The translations under genes and the position numbers were made by a program. Shown here piece after piece: positions 11,520 through 19,883 of a DNA stretch of 64,000 bases. Within the stretch, counting starts at the first letter, position 1, and each line of letters starts with the position of its first letter. This stretch comes from Diplonema japonicum (taxonomy: Eukaryota > Euglenozoa > Diplonemea > Diplonemida > Diplonemidae). Location of the stretch: positions 1 to 64,000 of the forward strand of contig OZ025679.1 of the NCBI GenBank assembly GCA_964019335.1, read 5' to 3'. The notes beneath the pieces are model-generated. The model was given only the letters and a program-made list of their open reading frames with translations. It searched no databases and was not told where the DNA came from.

Positions 11520-12713
11520 ATGCATGAGCCACAGCGTAAGATGGTGCTTGTGAGTATTCTTATAATAGGAATTCTAACAGTACTTTTGACAACACAGTTA
11601 GAGCTTGATTCGAGTTCGGAAGTTATGAGTGCACACACTCAGAATGCAGGCAGCAGCTTGCCTGAGACGACTAACAGAGGCACCAACAAGGATATGAGCA
11701 AAGAGGCGAGCAAGGACAAGGAAATGAAAGAAGAAGGAACAGCTGCTGGCGTCCCACCGCGGCTGCTGAGAGTGATAGGTGACACCCACGCGAAGAGATT
11801 AAAAACAGGTGATGAGTTACTTCAGGCGGCTAATCACCCGCTAAACTTTTTAGATAATTTCACTAGACCTTATGGTAACCCGACACTAGCACTAGAAACT
11901 CTGCAATCAAACCTCCGCACAGAGGGCTTCGGCAGCATTCCGAACTTGCTGAGCAAAGAAGTTGCCTCAGCGCTGAGGAAGTATCTCCTCTCATTGTTGA
12001 ACGAAGAAGGTGTAGGATGGGCACACAACGAAGGAGAGGACCTAAGAACAGACACACTGGGGAGAGTAATGCATGGACTGCCGAAGAAGTACTATGAGCC
12101 TTTAGAGAAGATTATGACAGATGCGAACTTCATGAAATATCTTTCCGCTTTGATGCCCTGCAAGGAAATGGAGCACCAGAAGTTCCGGATGACCCAGATG
12201 TTCATCACAGTGAACGACAGGATCAGGTGGCATGTGGACTACCCCAACCAGCCGCCCATGGAAGAAGGCAAGACGACTATGTACGGACCTGATTTCTGTC
12301 AGATCAAAACCATCTTCTATTTGCAAGACCACAGTGATGAGGGTCCGGGAAACCCCTCGGCGTTGATGGTCGTGCCGAGAACGCACCTTGCAGAGCCGAA
12401 GTGGTACAAGTGTGGTGGAAAGAACTGCAGCATTGCTCGTAAGCAAATGGTGCCTTCAGCTGAGTATACCAGTGTCAACCTCAAACCCTCACTGGGAGAG
12501 GTACTCGTCATGGACGCGCGGTTGTTGCATGCAGCTGCTGACTATACCCTTACCCTGCCCACAGTCCCCCAGCCCACTCCACGAAAGAACAAGTACCGTG
12601 TTTTCCTGCAGTTCTTGTGGGGCATTGACAACAATAAGCTCACAGATGCCATGCAGCGCAAGAAAGACAAAAACCTCTCCACCAAACATTTCAAACAAAA
12701 ATTGTTCCCGTGA
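11520..12713 (+). CDS. Type II membrane 2-oxoglutarate/Fe(II) dioxygenase (PhyH-like)
   Basis: 397 aa if the ATG at 11520 is used; an in-frame ATG at 11418 would add 34 residues. I prefer 11520 because an acceptor (CACACCACAG) ends 17 nt before it and the N-terminus then becomes a signal anchor (MVLVSILIIGILTVLLTTQ). A linker and a catalytic domain follow: RWHVDYPNQPP supplies the His-x-Asp iron ligands, ARLLHAAADY the distal His, and YRVFLQFLWG the closing strand. The layout is typical of phytanoyl-CoA dioxygenase-like enzymes anchored in the secretory pathway. The substrate cannot be told from sequence. Confidence 0.7.
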   Translation: MHEPQRKMVLVSILIIGILTVLLTTQLELDSSSEVMSAHTQNAGSSLPETTNRGTNKDMSKEASKDKEMKEEGTAAGVPPRLLRVIGDTHAKRLKTGDELLQAANHPLNFLDNFTRPYGNPTLALETLQSNLRTEGFGSIPNLLSKEVASALRKYLLSLLNEEGVGWAHNEGEDLRTDTLGRVMHGLPKKYYEPLEKIMTDANFMKYLSALMPCKEMEHQKFRMTQMFITVNDRIRWHVDYPNQPPMEEGKTTMYGPDFCQIKTIFYLQDHSDEGPGNPSALMVVPRTHLAEPKWYKCGGKNCSIARKQMVPSAEYTSVNLKPSLGEVLVMDARLLHAAADYTLTLPTVPQPTPRKNKYRVFLQFLWGIDNNKLTDAMQRKKDKNLSTKHFKQKLFP

Positions 12714-12915
12714 TCTGCCTCCTAGGTGTGCCTCGATGAAGCAAATATTGTGAAGATGCAAAGTTTTCACGTGCACCTTAACACCATAATACTTCTTCCT
12801 CTAGAGGAGTACTTCAAAGTGTTCCTTGAAAAATTAAAATATATCTTCTAAACTGGGCTTGTGGCTAACATTTATTCCGACTAGTTCTGCGTTAACACAC
12901 AACAGGCGGGGTGGG

Positions 12916-13472
12916 ATGTTAAGAAATACATGTTGTCTGTTGAAGCGGTCGCGGCAGCCGGGGATGTTCATGAAAACATTTTCCGAAGCACAGGTGGGGC
13001 AGCACTTGAACATGGACAGAATATATAGAAATCTCGCAATGGAGAAGCGTGACTATAAACGACCGTGGTGCTTCGAGAAGGACATGCGAGGGTCTGTGAT
13101 ACATCTGACGGTGCACTCCCCCGTGAAGCCCATGCAAGTGGTGGGCACCATTCTCGATGTTTCGCACAACGAAACCAACATGGACGCATGGTATGCACAA
13201 GGGGCATCAACTTAGACACACACAGGGCGCGATTGTTCTTCAGAAAAGGGAAGTCGTTGACTTGGTTAAAAATACCGCTGATGAGCCCTGCCATGGAATA
13301 CAAAATAGTGAGAGACAGAGATGATGTAAAGGTGTGAAGGCGGCATAACAGTAAATTAAGTACATCACAGGTTTGGGAAAACTACATTAAAGAAATGGGC
13401 CATCAGCGAACAATGTGGGACCACGGCCGTGCTAAAAGAGCGAGAAAGGGTGACAACTCATTATTCTGGTAG
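12916..13472 (+). CDS. Small basic protein, possibly mitochondrial ribosomal protein bL19m
   Basis: 160 aa in three exons: 12916-13190, 13226-13331 and 13371-13472. Introns are 35 nt (GTATG) and 39 nt (GTGTG). The second donor is inferred: without it translation stops at 13335-13337, whereas with it a further 33-residue basic exon (VWENYIKEMGHQRT...) is added in frame. The core pattern (MRGSVIHLTVHSPV ... GTILDVS ... WLKIPLMSPAMEYKIVRD) resembles the bL19 fold: a GSV-opened strand, then a KI.L.SP turn and an ending near V.R. The N-terminus is basic, as in mitochondrial presequences. The assignment is tentative. Confidence 0.45.
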
Positions 13473-13608
13473 TAACTGTGACAGTTATAAGTGTTTGATG
13501 TTTAATCACAAAATGTCGAATCACATCTGACATGTGGATATTCTAAACTGGTCACACCCTGCAATCCCCCCCCCCCCCCCCCCCCCCCCCCCCTATATTT
13601 CCACTGTT

Positions 13609-16368
13609 ATGGCCTCCAGGATCCTACACATGTTAAGATCCCAATGCCGCAGAGCTATTAGCGAGGATCTCAAAAACCGGCTTCTACAAGGGTGTGTTAA
13701 CACGACGCATCGTGTGATCAATGAACTGGCAGAAGGAGAAAGGAAGGGTGTGTGGCCATGGGATGGGGACACAATGCTGGCACTTGGTATCAACCACCTA
13801 AGCACAGCCGCCATAGATGACTTGAATATATGTACATCATCGGCACACGCACTGGCGTCCATGAAGAAGAGGACAACTGACAAGGTCGCCGTCAAGCGGT
13901 TCGTATCAAATACCGTTCAGGCAGCTTACAACAGTAAATATGAAGGGCTGAGGCCTTGTCAAGCAGGGAGGTTACTTGTTGCCTCTGCTGTGCTAAGAAT
14001 ACAGCAACTGGGCAACTTAGCCCCACTTACCGCAATAGCAGCAGGCGGTATCCCTTCGGAAGAGCTTGCTGTTACCGTGTGGGCAGCTGCCAAATTACAA
14101 ATCTCAGCAGCACACAACAGAGGAGCAGGTCTCGCGACAATAGTTAATGGAGCCCTGCAATACCACCAGGAGCAACCGCTGCCGCTGCCCATCCTCCAGA
14201 CCTTCTCATGGGCAGTTACTGAGCTGGGTCACCAGCAACACATCAGCAACCTGCATACTGATCTCTACAAAGAAACAATGAAGCTCAGGAACGCGACCAT
14301 ATACGACATTGCGATAGCATGTGCTGTGCTGGGTGGTCTGCCTACGAGCACCAAACGGATAGAGAAGTTGCTGTCAAAGATCAACCCCTCAATGCAGCCG
14401 ATTCCAGATGAGCAGGCGGTGGCCATACTTGGCGCGTGCAGCAACAACAATACGCCCCTCCCACAAGGCATTAGCAACAGGCTTGTCCACACACAGGGAA
14501 GCTTCGGGCACTGGATGGCTATTCTGCAGTACACGTACACAACACAGGCAACTGAACACCAGGATGTGGATGACGTGATATGGCAAAGGCTTGAGACATG
14601 TGACTTATCTGCTATAACAGGAGGGCACCTCGCGTTACTGTTGAACATAATTTCGAGAAGGGACCACTCGATCCACAAGTACCACTGCGTCACCAACAGA
14701 CTTGTCGAAGTCAACATCTCTGAATTGGTCAACAAGAGTATCGCCAGTGGCCAGGCCGAGCCGATGTTGTGGCTGCCCCGTGCCTTGGCAAGTGCAGCGC
14801 ACCTGAAGCTTGAGCGGGGGCATACATTTAAAAACAGCCTTGTTAAACATCTAAATGTACGCGATGAAAAATTAGTTAAGGCGAGTGATCAGGTGCTTTC
14901 TAAAATCCTGCAAGCAATCGCCATCGAACAAGGGCAGCCATTCTCCGTGCTAGGCTTGAAAGTCGCAAGGATCCTCAGTCACCGTACCGACCTCAATGCA
15001 CTTATTGTCACCAAGTGCGTTGCTGCAATACAGCAGCTGATTATCAGCGACAAGGACGCGTTGATCAGAAACATTTTGGCGAATACCTCAACCCAACCCA
15101 TCACGAACAAAGAATGCGTCGCGATCATGTCGAGGATCCATGACAACTCCGCCAGGCAGCCCATCGAGATCTGCCTACGTCACCTCGAAAATCCTCAAGC
15201 CATAAAACCCCTTACCCCTACAGAGGTTTGGATGCTTTTGAGCAAGCTGGCTTCCATGTCGTCTGACTCTTACTTCAAAGGACGGGACGTCAGCGGCATC
15301 GCTGATCGTCTTGCACAGCGCAGCGTGCAGCACGACATGCCTTCGTCCAATGTACACCGGTTGCTGTTGTCACTCTCGCAGCTAGGCTACAGTGAGATTG
15401 TTTCCAATACCATCGACAAATGCGGTCGAGATGGCTTTGGCAGCCTGACTCCCAGTCAATGCACGGAGCTGATATCATCGTTAGCACGCACAAAGCTTCG
15501 CGACAAGACTCTCTATAACGAGGCCTACAACATAGTACTCAAGACAAAAGCTTATGAGTCGGCCCCCCTGCCCGAATTAGTGCGCATGCTGTACGGAGCT
15601 TCTGCACTGAAGTATCTGGATGCTAGATTTGCCTCTTTGATTTGTAAGCAATTCCCGAACTTCGATCTGAGCACATTGGACACCATAGACATAGGGTTCC
15701 TGGTGGACGCCCTGTCGAAGTGCGCCAAGTGGCGGAATATGGCTGACATCGCCCGTGCTTCCGAGCAGTGCTGCGCTGCAATGCCTAACATGTTGAACAA
15801 GCTCACTACTATCTCCAAGGTGTGCGTTGTGCATCTGTATGATGTGTACCGCGTGCAGGTCCCACCACATGTGGTGAAGATGCTGACGAACCTCGACAAC
15901 GTGCACAGCTTGGAGGGCGCCAATGCTGCAAAGCTTTTAAATTCCTATAGTAAGCTGGGTATTAACGACGAGCATATTTACAAGGAACTGGTGCAGGTGG
16001 TGTGCGATTCAAAACACGATGGGACAATCTCCATCACCATACGCGCCTACAGGAGAGCAGGCCTCAAGCCACCCGAAGAGCTTATCGAGACTGGACTCGA
16101 CGCGACACTGTCGAAGGGTCAAGGAAACCCTATGTCTGTGAAGGAGATGTTCATGTCGTGTGTGTGGTACGAGTGGTTCGACAGGAACCCCCAAAAGTGC
16201 AAACAACTAGCGGCAAAATTTGTTGCCGACATTGAAGAGAAACGCATCACCCTTAGAAATAATGAGATCCTGTACCTCGTGAGGGTACAAGCAAAGTATC
16301 CCGCCTTCATTTCGCCACAGTTGCTATCTCATCTTCGTGCCTCGCACCAACAAAGGCCGCAGTGCTGA
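13609..16368 (+). CDS. Large helical-repeat protein, probably mitochondrial RNA-binding
   Basis: 919 aa, intronless, from the ATG just downstream of a 27-base poly-C run (about 13567-13593). The N-terminus (MASRILHMLRSQCRRAISED) looks like a mitochondrial presequence. The rest is alpha-helical, with repeating units of about 35 residues that contain patterns such as ..ANAAKLLNSYSKLGI.. and ..TPSQCTELISSLARTKL... This recalls the heptatricopeptide/FAST-kinase-like organellar RNA-binding families of protists. I do not see a C-terminal RAP domain. Unlike most genes here, no acceptor is evident just before the ATG, and the poly-C run may mark an assembly uncertainty. Confidence 0.6.
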   Translation: MASRILHMLRSQCRRAISEDLKNRLLQGCVNTTHRVINELAEGERKGVWPWDGDTMLALGINHLSTAAIDDLNICTSSAHALASMKKRTTDKVAVKRFVSNTVQAAYNSKYEGLRPCQAGRLLVASAVLRIQQLGNLAPLTAIAAGGIPSEELAVTVWAAAKLQISAAHNRGAGLATIVNGALQYHQEQPLPLPILQTFSWAVTELGHQQHISNLHTDLYKETMKLRNATIYDIAIACAVLGGLPTSTKRIEKLLSKINPSMQPIPDEQAVAILGACSNNNTPLPQGISNRLVHTQGSFGHWMAILQYTYTTQATEHQDVDDVIWQRLETCDLSAITGGHLALLLNIISRRDHSIHKYHCVTNRLVEVNISELVNKSIASGQAEPMLWLPRALASAAHLKLERGHTFKNSLVKHLNVRDEKLVKASDQVLSKILQAIAIEQGQPFSVLGLKVARILSHRTDLNALIVTKCVAAIQQLIISDKDALIRNILANTSTQPITNKECVAIMSRIHDNSARQPIEICLRHLENPQAIKPLTPTEVWMLLSKLASMSSDSYFKGRDVSGIADRLAQRSVQHDMPSSNVHRLLLSLSQLGYSEIVSNTIDKCGRDGFGSLTPSQCTELISSLARTKLRDKTLYNEAYNIVLKTKAYESAPLPELVRMLYGASALKYLDARFASLICKQFPNFDLSTLDTIDIGFLVDALSKCAKWRNMADIARASEQCCAAMPNMLNKLTTISKVCVVHLYDVYRVQVPPHVVKMLTNLDNVHSLEGANAAKLLNSYSKLGINDEHIYKELVQVVCDSKHDGTISITIRAYRRAGLKPPEELIETGLDATLSKGQGNPMSVKEMFMSCVWYEWFDRNPQKCKQLAAKFVADIEEKRITLRNNEILYLVRVQAKYPAFISPQLLSHLRASHQQRPQC

Positions 16369-16423
16369 TCCTCAAGCATCTTGTAAATCTAATTACACAT
16401 TGCTTACTTGCACTCAGGGTGAG

Positions 16424-17188
16424 ATGAACGAAGCATGGGAGAGGACGCACGGGGAGGTCCCTATTAAGGCGTCGAAGTCGCTCTTTGAGAAGGCCTTCAT
16501 AGGGAGGATGCTTGCCATGGCGATTCAGGCAGTTGATGAAGAGGAGCAAATGACAGATGAAGAAAGGCAATTAGTGATGCACTCGTTCAACAGTGGGGCG
16601 TGTGCTGTACTAGCAAAGGAAACAGACGCTTGTCCTATTCAGTTCGGTGTCTCGGCTGGAGTTGACTTGGAGGGACGTTACCCAGTATTCCAAAACTTTG
16701 GGAAATACTCCAACATGGTGTGTGTGGATGTGGCGATGAATGCAGCGTGTCGCACAAAGGACAGGAAGGTATGCGAAAAGAAGAAAAGTAATGATGATGA
16801 CACTTTGCGGCAACGCGCCAACTCCGATCTTTTTGTGAGAATTTGAAAACTGCACCCTTTGCGCAGGGAGCTGATACAACCATAATAAAATATAGAAAAA
16901 AATAGAAAAATAAAAACACACACCACGCAACAGATGCCGTTGGACATTGGAAAGAAGCACTATGATAAGCTCCATCTTGAAGTGACAAAACCACCGGTGC
17001 AAAAGAAGACAGAACGAGTTCCGAAGAAAACTGCAAAAAAAGCGACACGCCCTGTTAGAGTAATGGAGAAGGAGTTCAAAGCAGAGGTTGGATCACTGCT
17101 GGATACAATGGGTATCGGCGTGCAAGACGAGAATGATCATAACGCGAGCGATGAAGAGTCTCTGGAGGAAGAGCACGGTTTCAGTTAG
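16424..17188 (+). CDS. Conserved-looking hypothetical protein, two exons
   Basis: Exon 16424-16768 joins 16934-17188 in frame across a 165-nt intron that is A-rich near its 3' end. Together they encode 199 aa. The first part is mixed alpha/beta (VDEEEQMTDEERQLVMHSF...). The second is Lys-rich and ends in an acidic tail (ASDEESLEEEHGFS). I do not recognise a family. The acceptor TTGCACTCAG ends 6 nt before the ATG. Two genes (16424-16846 and 16934-17188) are an alternative reading, because the second exon also begins with ATG. Confidence 0.5.
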
Positions 17189-17238
17189 TTATACTTACAA
17201 TTCCTGCAACCAACTATTTTTAAAAAAGGTGCGTGTAC

Positions 17239-18012
17239 ATGATGCAGCGACTAGCAGCTTCTTTCGCGCAGGCCGCCTCGCAGCAAGGCTTCGACATCGC
17301 GCAGGTCTTCACGGCACAACAGTACAACACCATGGCAGCAAAGCTCAACAACGATAGGGTTGCAATGCTCCCTGACTACAATAGAGACGAAGGTTGCGGT
17401 GCTATTCTGGTTGGAAACAGCAAGGCCTTGTGGAAATACTTTGTGGATTGGATGAACGCAAAAGGAAAGGAACGTGCTGCTGCTCTGGAACATCCATTCG
17501 ACGAGTTCACTAAAGAGATACTGTCCAAGGTCGCAGAAGATACATTAGCATCGCATAGTTACCAGTTGTTTTGGAGTGGCGCATGTAAAGACGGCAAACT
17601 TGTTCCCCTGCAGCGCGTAGCGGAAGCTTCCGGTTTGGCTTATTTAGACCACAACACACACCTTTGCTTGCACCCTGTGTTCGGTGCTTGGTTCTCACTG
17701 CGATTGGTGGTTGTTATTGATATCCCCTACACAGAAGAAGCAGCGCCCCTCCTGCCCCCGCTGCTCAGCAAAGAAGAAGAGAGCAAAGCGCAAGTCGCTC
17801 TCCGCCATGCTATCGAAAGCAGCAACACGACCGAGCAGTCCCTGTGCACTACAATGCACAGGCGCTGCGACCATTCCGACTGGCCCTGGCATGTATGGGT
17901 CGCCCTCCGTGATGTTGTCATCCTCGGCCGCGAGCACCGCTTCACGGAGCCGCAGCTGGAATATCACTATACGAAGAATAAGGCTCGATTGATGGAGCAC
18001 GTCTTTTCTTAA
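17239..18012 (+). CDS. MMACHC: MMACHC/CblC-like cobalamin-processing protein
   Basis: 257 aa, intronless (human MMACHC is 282 aa). The segment HPVFGAWFSLRLVVVIDIPY corresponds to the MMACHC motif HPRFGGWFAIRGVV. Upstream helices and the downstream region (ALRDVVILGREHRFTEPQLEYH, matching the WTYRDAV..QERYSEEQ region) are collinear. The family is a flavin- and glutathione-dependent enzyme that removes the upper ligand of cyanocobalamin or alkylcobalamins in the cytosol, feeding methionine synthase and methylmalonyl-CoA mutase. Its presence implies cobalamin use. The start is one of two adjacent ATGs (17239 or 17242), about 10 nt after an AAAAAAG acceptor. Confidence 0.75.
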   Translation: MMQRLAASFAQAASQQGFDIAQVFTAQQYNTMAAKLNNDRVAMLPDYNRDEGCGAILVGNSKALWKYFVDWMNAKGKERAAALEHPFDEFTKEILSKVAEDTLASHSYQLFWSGACKDGKLVPLQRVAEASGLAYLDHNTHLCLHPVFGAWFSLRLVVVIDIPYTEEAAPLLPPLLSKEEESKAQVALRHAIESSNTTEQSLCTTMHRRCDHSDWPWHVWVALRDVVILGREHRFTEPQLEYHYTKNKARLMEHVFS

Positions 18013-18076
18013 GTAACAGATGCTAACAGTTAAGTTCGTGCAGGCATCACATCACACAGGACGCTAAACACACCAA

Positions 18077-18097
18077 ATGCGAGTGCGGGGTTTGTGA
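18077..18097 (+). promoter_or_regulatory. Six-codon upstream ORF whose stop overlaps the next start codon
   Basis: After the acceptor CATCACACAG the first ATG (18077) opens six codons and ends in TGA at 18095-18097. The A of that stop is the A of the ATG that starts the 575-aa protein (GTGATGA). The layout is that of a termination-reinitiation or leaky-scanning control element. It is seen directly; function is inferred. Confidence 0.55.
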
Positions 18098-19824
18098 TGA
18101 AAAACTATTTCTTTGCCTTGCCAATCTTGTTCGTGCTCCGCCTGTTCAGCGGTGGGTCTCAATGCGTGAACTTGCTTATGATAATAGCCATAATGGCGGG
18201 GCTTTACTACTCGAGAAAGTGCAAAGGCATTGCAGAGATGCTGCTATTGTTTGCCGTCGAGACGGTGAGCAACACGATGGCGGTGCTGGGTGTGGTGAAT
18301 CACCCTGACATGAGCATGAAATGGGTGGGGATCATGTTTTTGCTGCAGCTAGCACTGCAAGTTGCCTTTATTCTTCCTTATGTGGCTGACAAGCTGCTGA
18401 TTGATGTCCCTTACGCACGTGTGTGGTGTTTCCCAGCTGCCTTTGCCGGGATGCAGGTTTTCGTGACGGCGGTATCACCTGGGGGGTCTTGGGGGGCTGC
18501 CGGCTTCTGTTTCACGTACAACGTACCTGCTGCTTTGACGCTGCTCTCGTTTTCGGGTCTCTCTGTTGTGCACTTCCTCATGTCGTGGACAGCGGCTTTC
18601 ATAATTACCAATTACATGAACATCACGACGGACGAGCCAGGAGCCCCTAGTTACGCGCGGTACTCTTCAGTCCCGTCCTCACCTGTCCCCGAACGAGACG
18701 ATGATTCTTTGGTCAGAATGAACAGCGCACCGGAGTCACCTTTACGCCAGTACCCCCAGCTTGAAAAAGTATTGCTGAGTCGACTCACTAGCTCGTGTCA
18801 TCGGAACACGTACATCTTGGTTATCCTCTTTTTCCTTACGTACGGCTCTCTTTACAGTTGCATCCCTACACTGTTTGGAAGGAAGGATGACAGAGAGGTC
18901 ATCAATCTGACGTGTATCTCTGTGGCCAATGGGTATGAGGTGTCTGTATCTTCATTGCTGCACACAACACGTGAGGCGGCAATGAACGGGAGCAAGCTCG
19001 TCATGTGGAGCGAAAGGCCGACACTCGTGAACAAGCAGGACGAGGTGCAGATCACGCAGTACGCAACAGAGATGGCAGTGTCAAACAACATCTTTGTGGG
19101 GCTGGCATACGAACTAGGAGACAATGAGCCGGGTTATGACACAACGAGTATGCAAGGGAAAGAAAAGAAACCACACAAAGGTCAGTTCGCATTCATCGAC
19201 CCAGCCGGGAACGGTTCAGTCAAGCTACATGTGGGCAGAGTACACACATCACCTTTTGGGAAAGGCCCTCACACTGACGCACCAGTTGTCCGTGCTGTGA
19301 ACACGTCGCTAGGCAAAGTTGGAGCCATCATGGGTTTCGATCTGTCGTTTCCGCAGTTCGTGCACGACGTTGCGGGGCACGATGTGAAGCTGGTGTTATC
19401 CCCAGCTGAAGACTACGGACCCATCTATGCCATACAGTGGAACCAGGCAGCACTGCGGGCGGTGGAGCAGGGAACCACCATTGTCCACTGCTCATCGATG
19501 TATGGGCTGCTAGTTGTCGATCCTTTTGGCAGGACACTCGCCTCCACACCACCAACGAAGAACCCTGTGTCCATCTTAGTTGCCTCGGTATGCATGGAAG
19601 ATGGAGGGCAACGCACAACACAACAGGTGCCCGTTGGGGATATCGCGACGCCGTATGCTTCTCTTGGCGACACGTTCGGGTTTCTGTGCTTTGCTTTCGC
19701 AGTGCTTTGCCTTCTTCTCGGCAAGGTGCAGGTCCCAAACTCACGTATCAACATCGCAGCGTGGCTGCACTCCCTGATCAACACCTCGGCACCTCCTGTT
19801 CTAAACATAGACTTACAGCATTGA
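18097..19824 (+). CDS. Polytopic membrane protein with nitrilase-fold domain (Lnt-like), catalytic residues missing
   Basis: 575 aa, intronless. About six N-terminal membrane segments (residues 1-175) are followed by a soluble loop, another membrane helix (TYILVILFFLTYGSLYS), a carbon-nitrogen hydrolase domain and a last helix (FGFLCFAFAVLCLLLG). This is the layout of apolipoprotein N-acyltransferase. In the hydrolase domain the Glu is present (VMWSERPT). The Lys position reads Arg (GRVHTSPFGKG) and the nucleophile position reads GFDLSFP where C(Y/H)E is expected, so the Cys is lost. It is likely a non-catalytic homologue or a protein with changed chemistry. A six-codon upstream ORF overlaps its start codon. 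Confidence 0.7.
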   Translation: MKNYFFALPILFVLRLFSGGSQCVNLLMIIAIMAGLYYSRKCKGIAEMLLLFAVETVSNTMAVLGVVNHPDMSMKWVGIMFLLQLALQVAFILPYVADKLLIDVPYARVWCFPAAFAGMQVFVTAVSPGGSWGAAGFCFTYNVPAALTLLSFSGLSVVHFLMSWTAAFIITNYMNITTDEPGAPSYARYSSVPSSPVPERDDDSLVRMNSAPESPLRQYPQLEKVLLSRLTSSCHRNTYILVILFFLTYGSLYSCIPTLFGRKDDREVINLTCISVANGYEVSVSSLLHTTREAAMNGSKLVMWSERPTLVNKQDEVQITQYATEMAVSNNIFVGLAYELGDNEPGYDTTSMQGKEKKPHKGQFAFIDPAGNGSVKLHVGRVHTSPFGKGPHTDAPVVRAVNTSLGKVGAIMGFDLSFPQFVHDVAGHDVKLVLSPAEDYGPIYAIQWNQAALRAVEQGTTIVHCSSMYGLLVVDPFGRTLASTPPTKNPVSILVASVCMEDGGQRTTQQVPVGDIATPYASLGDTFGFLCFAFAVLCLLLGKVQVPNSRINIAAWLHSLINTSAPPVLNIDLQH

Positions 19825-19883
19825 CATTGTTTATCGCGGCTGCTGCCAACATACTCAGACAGGATACACTAGTGATGTAGTAG

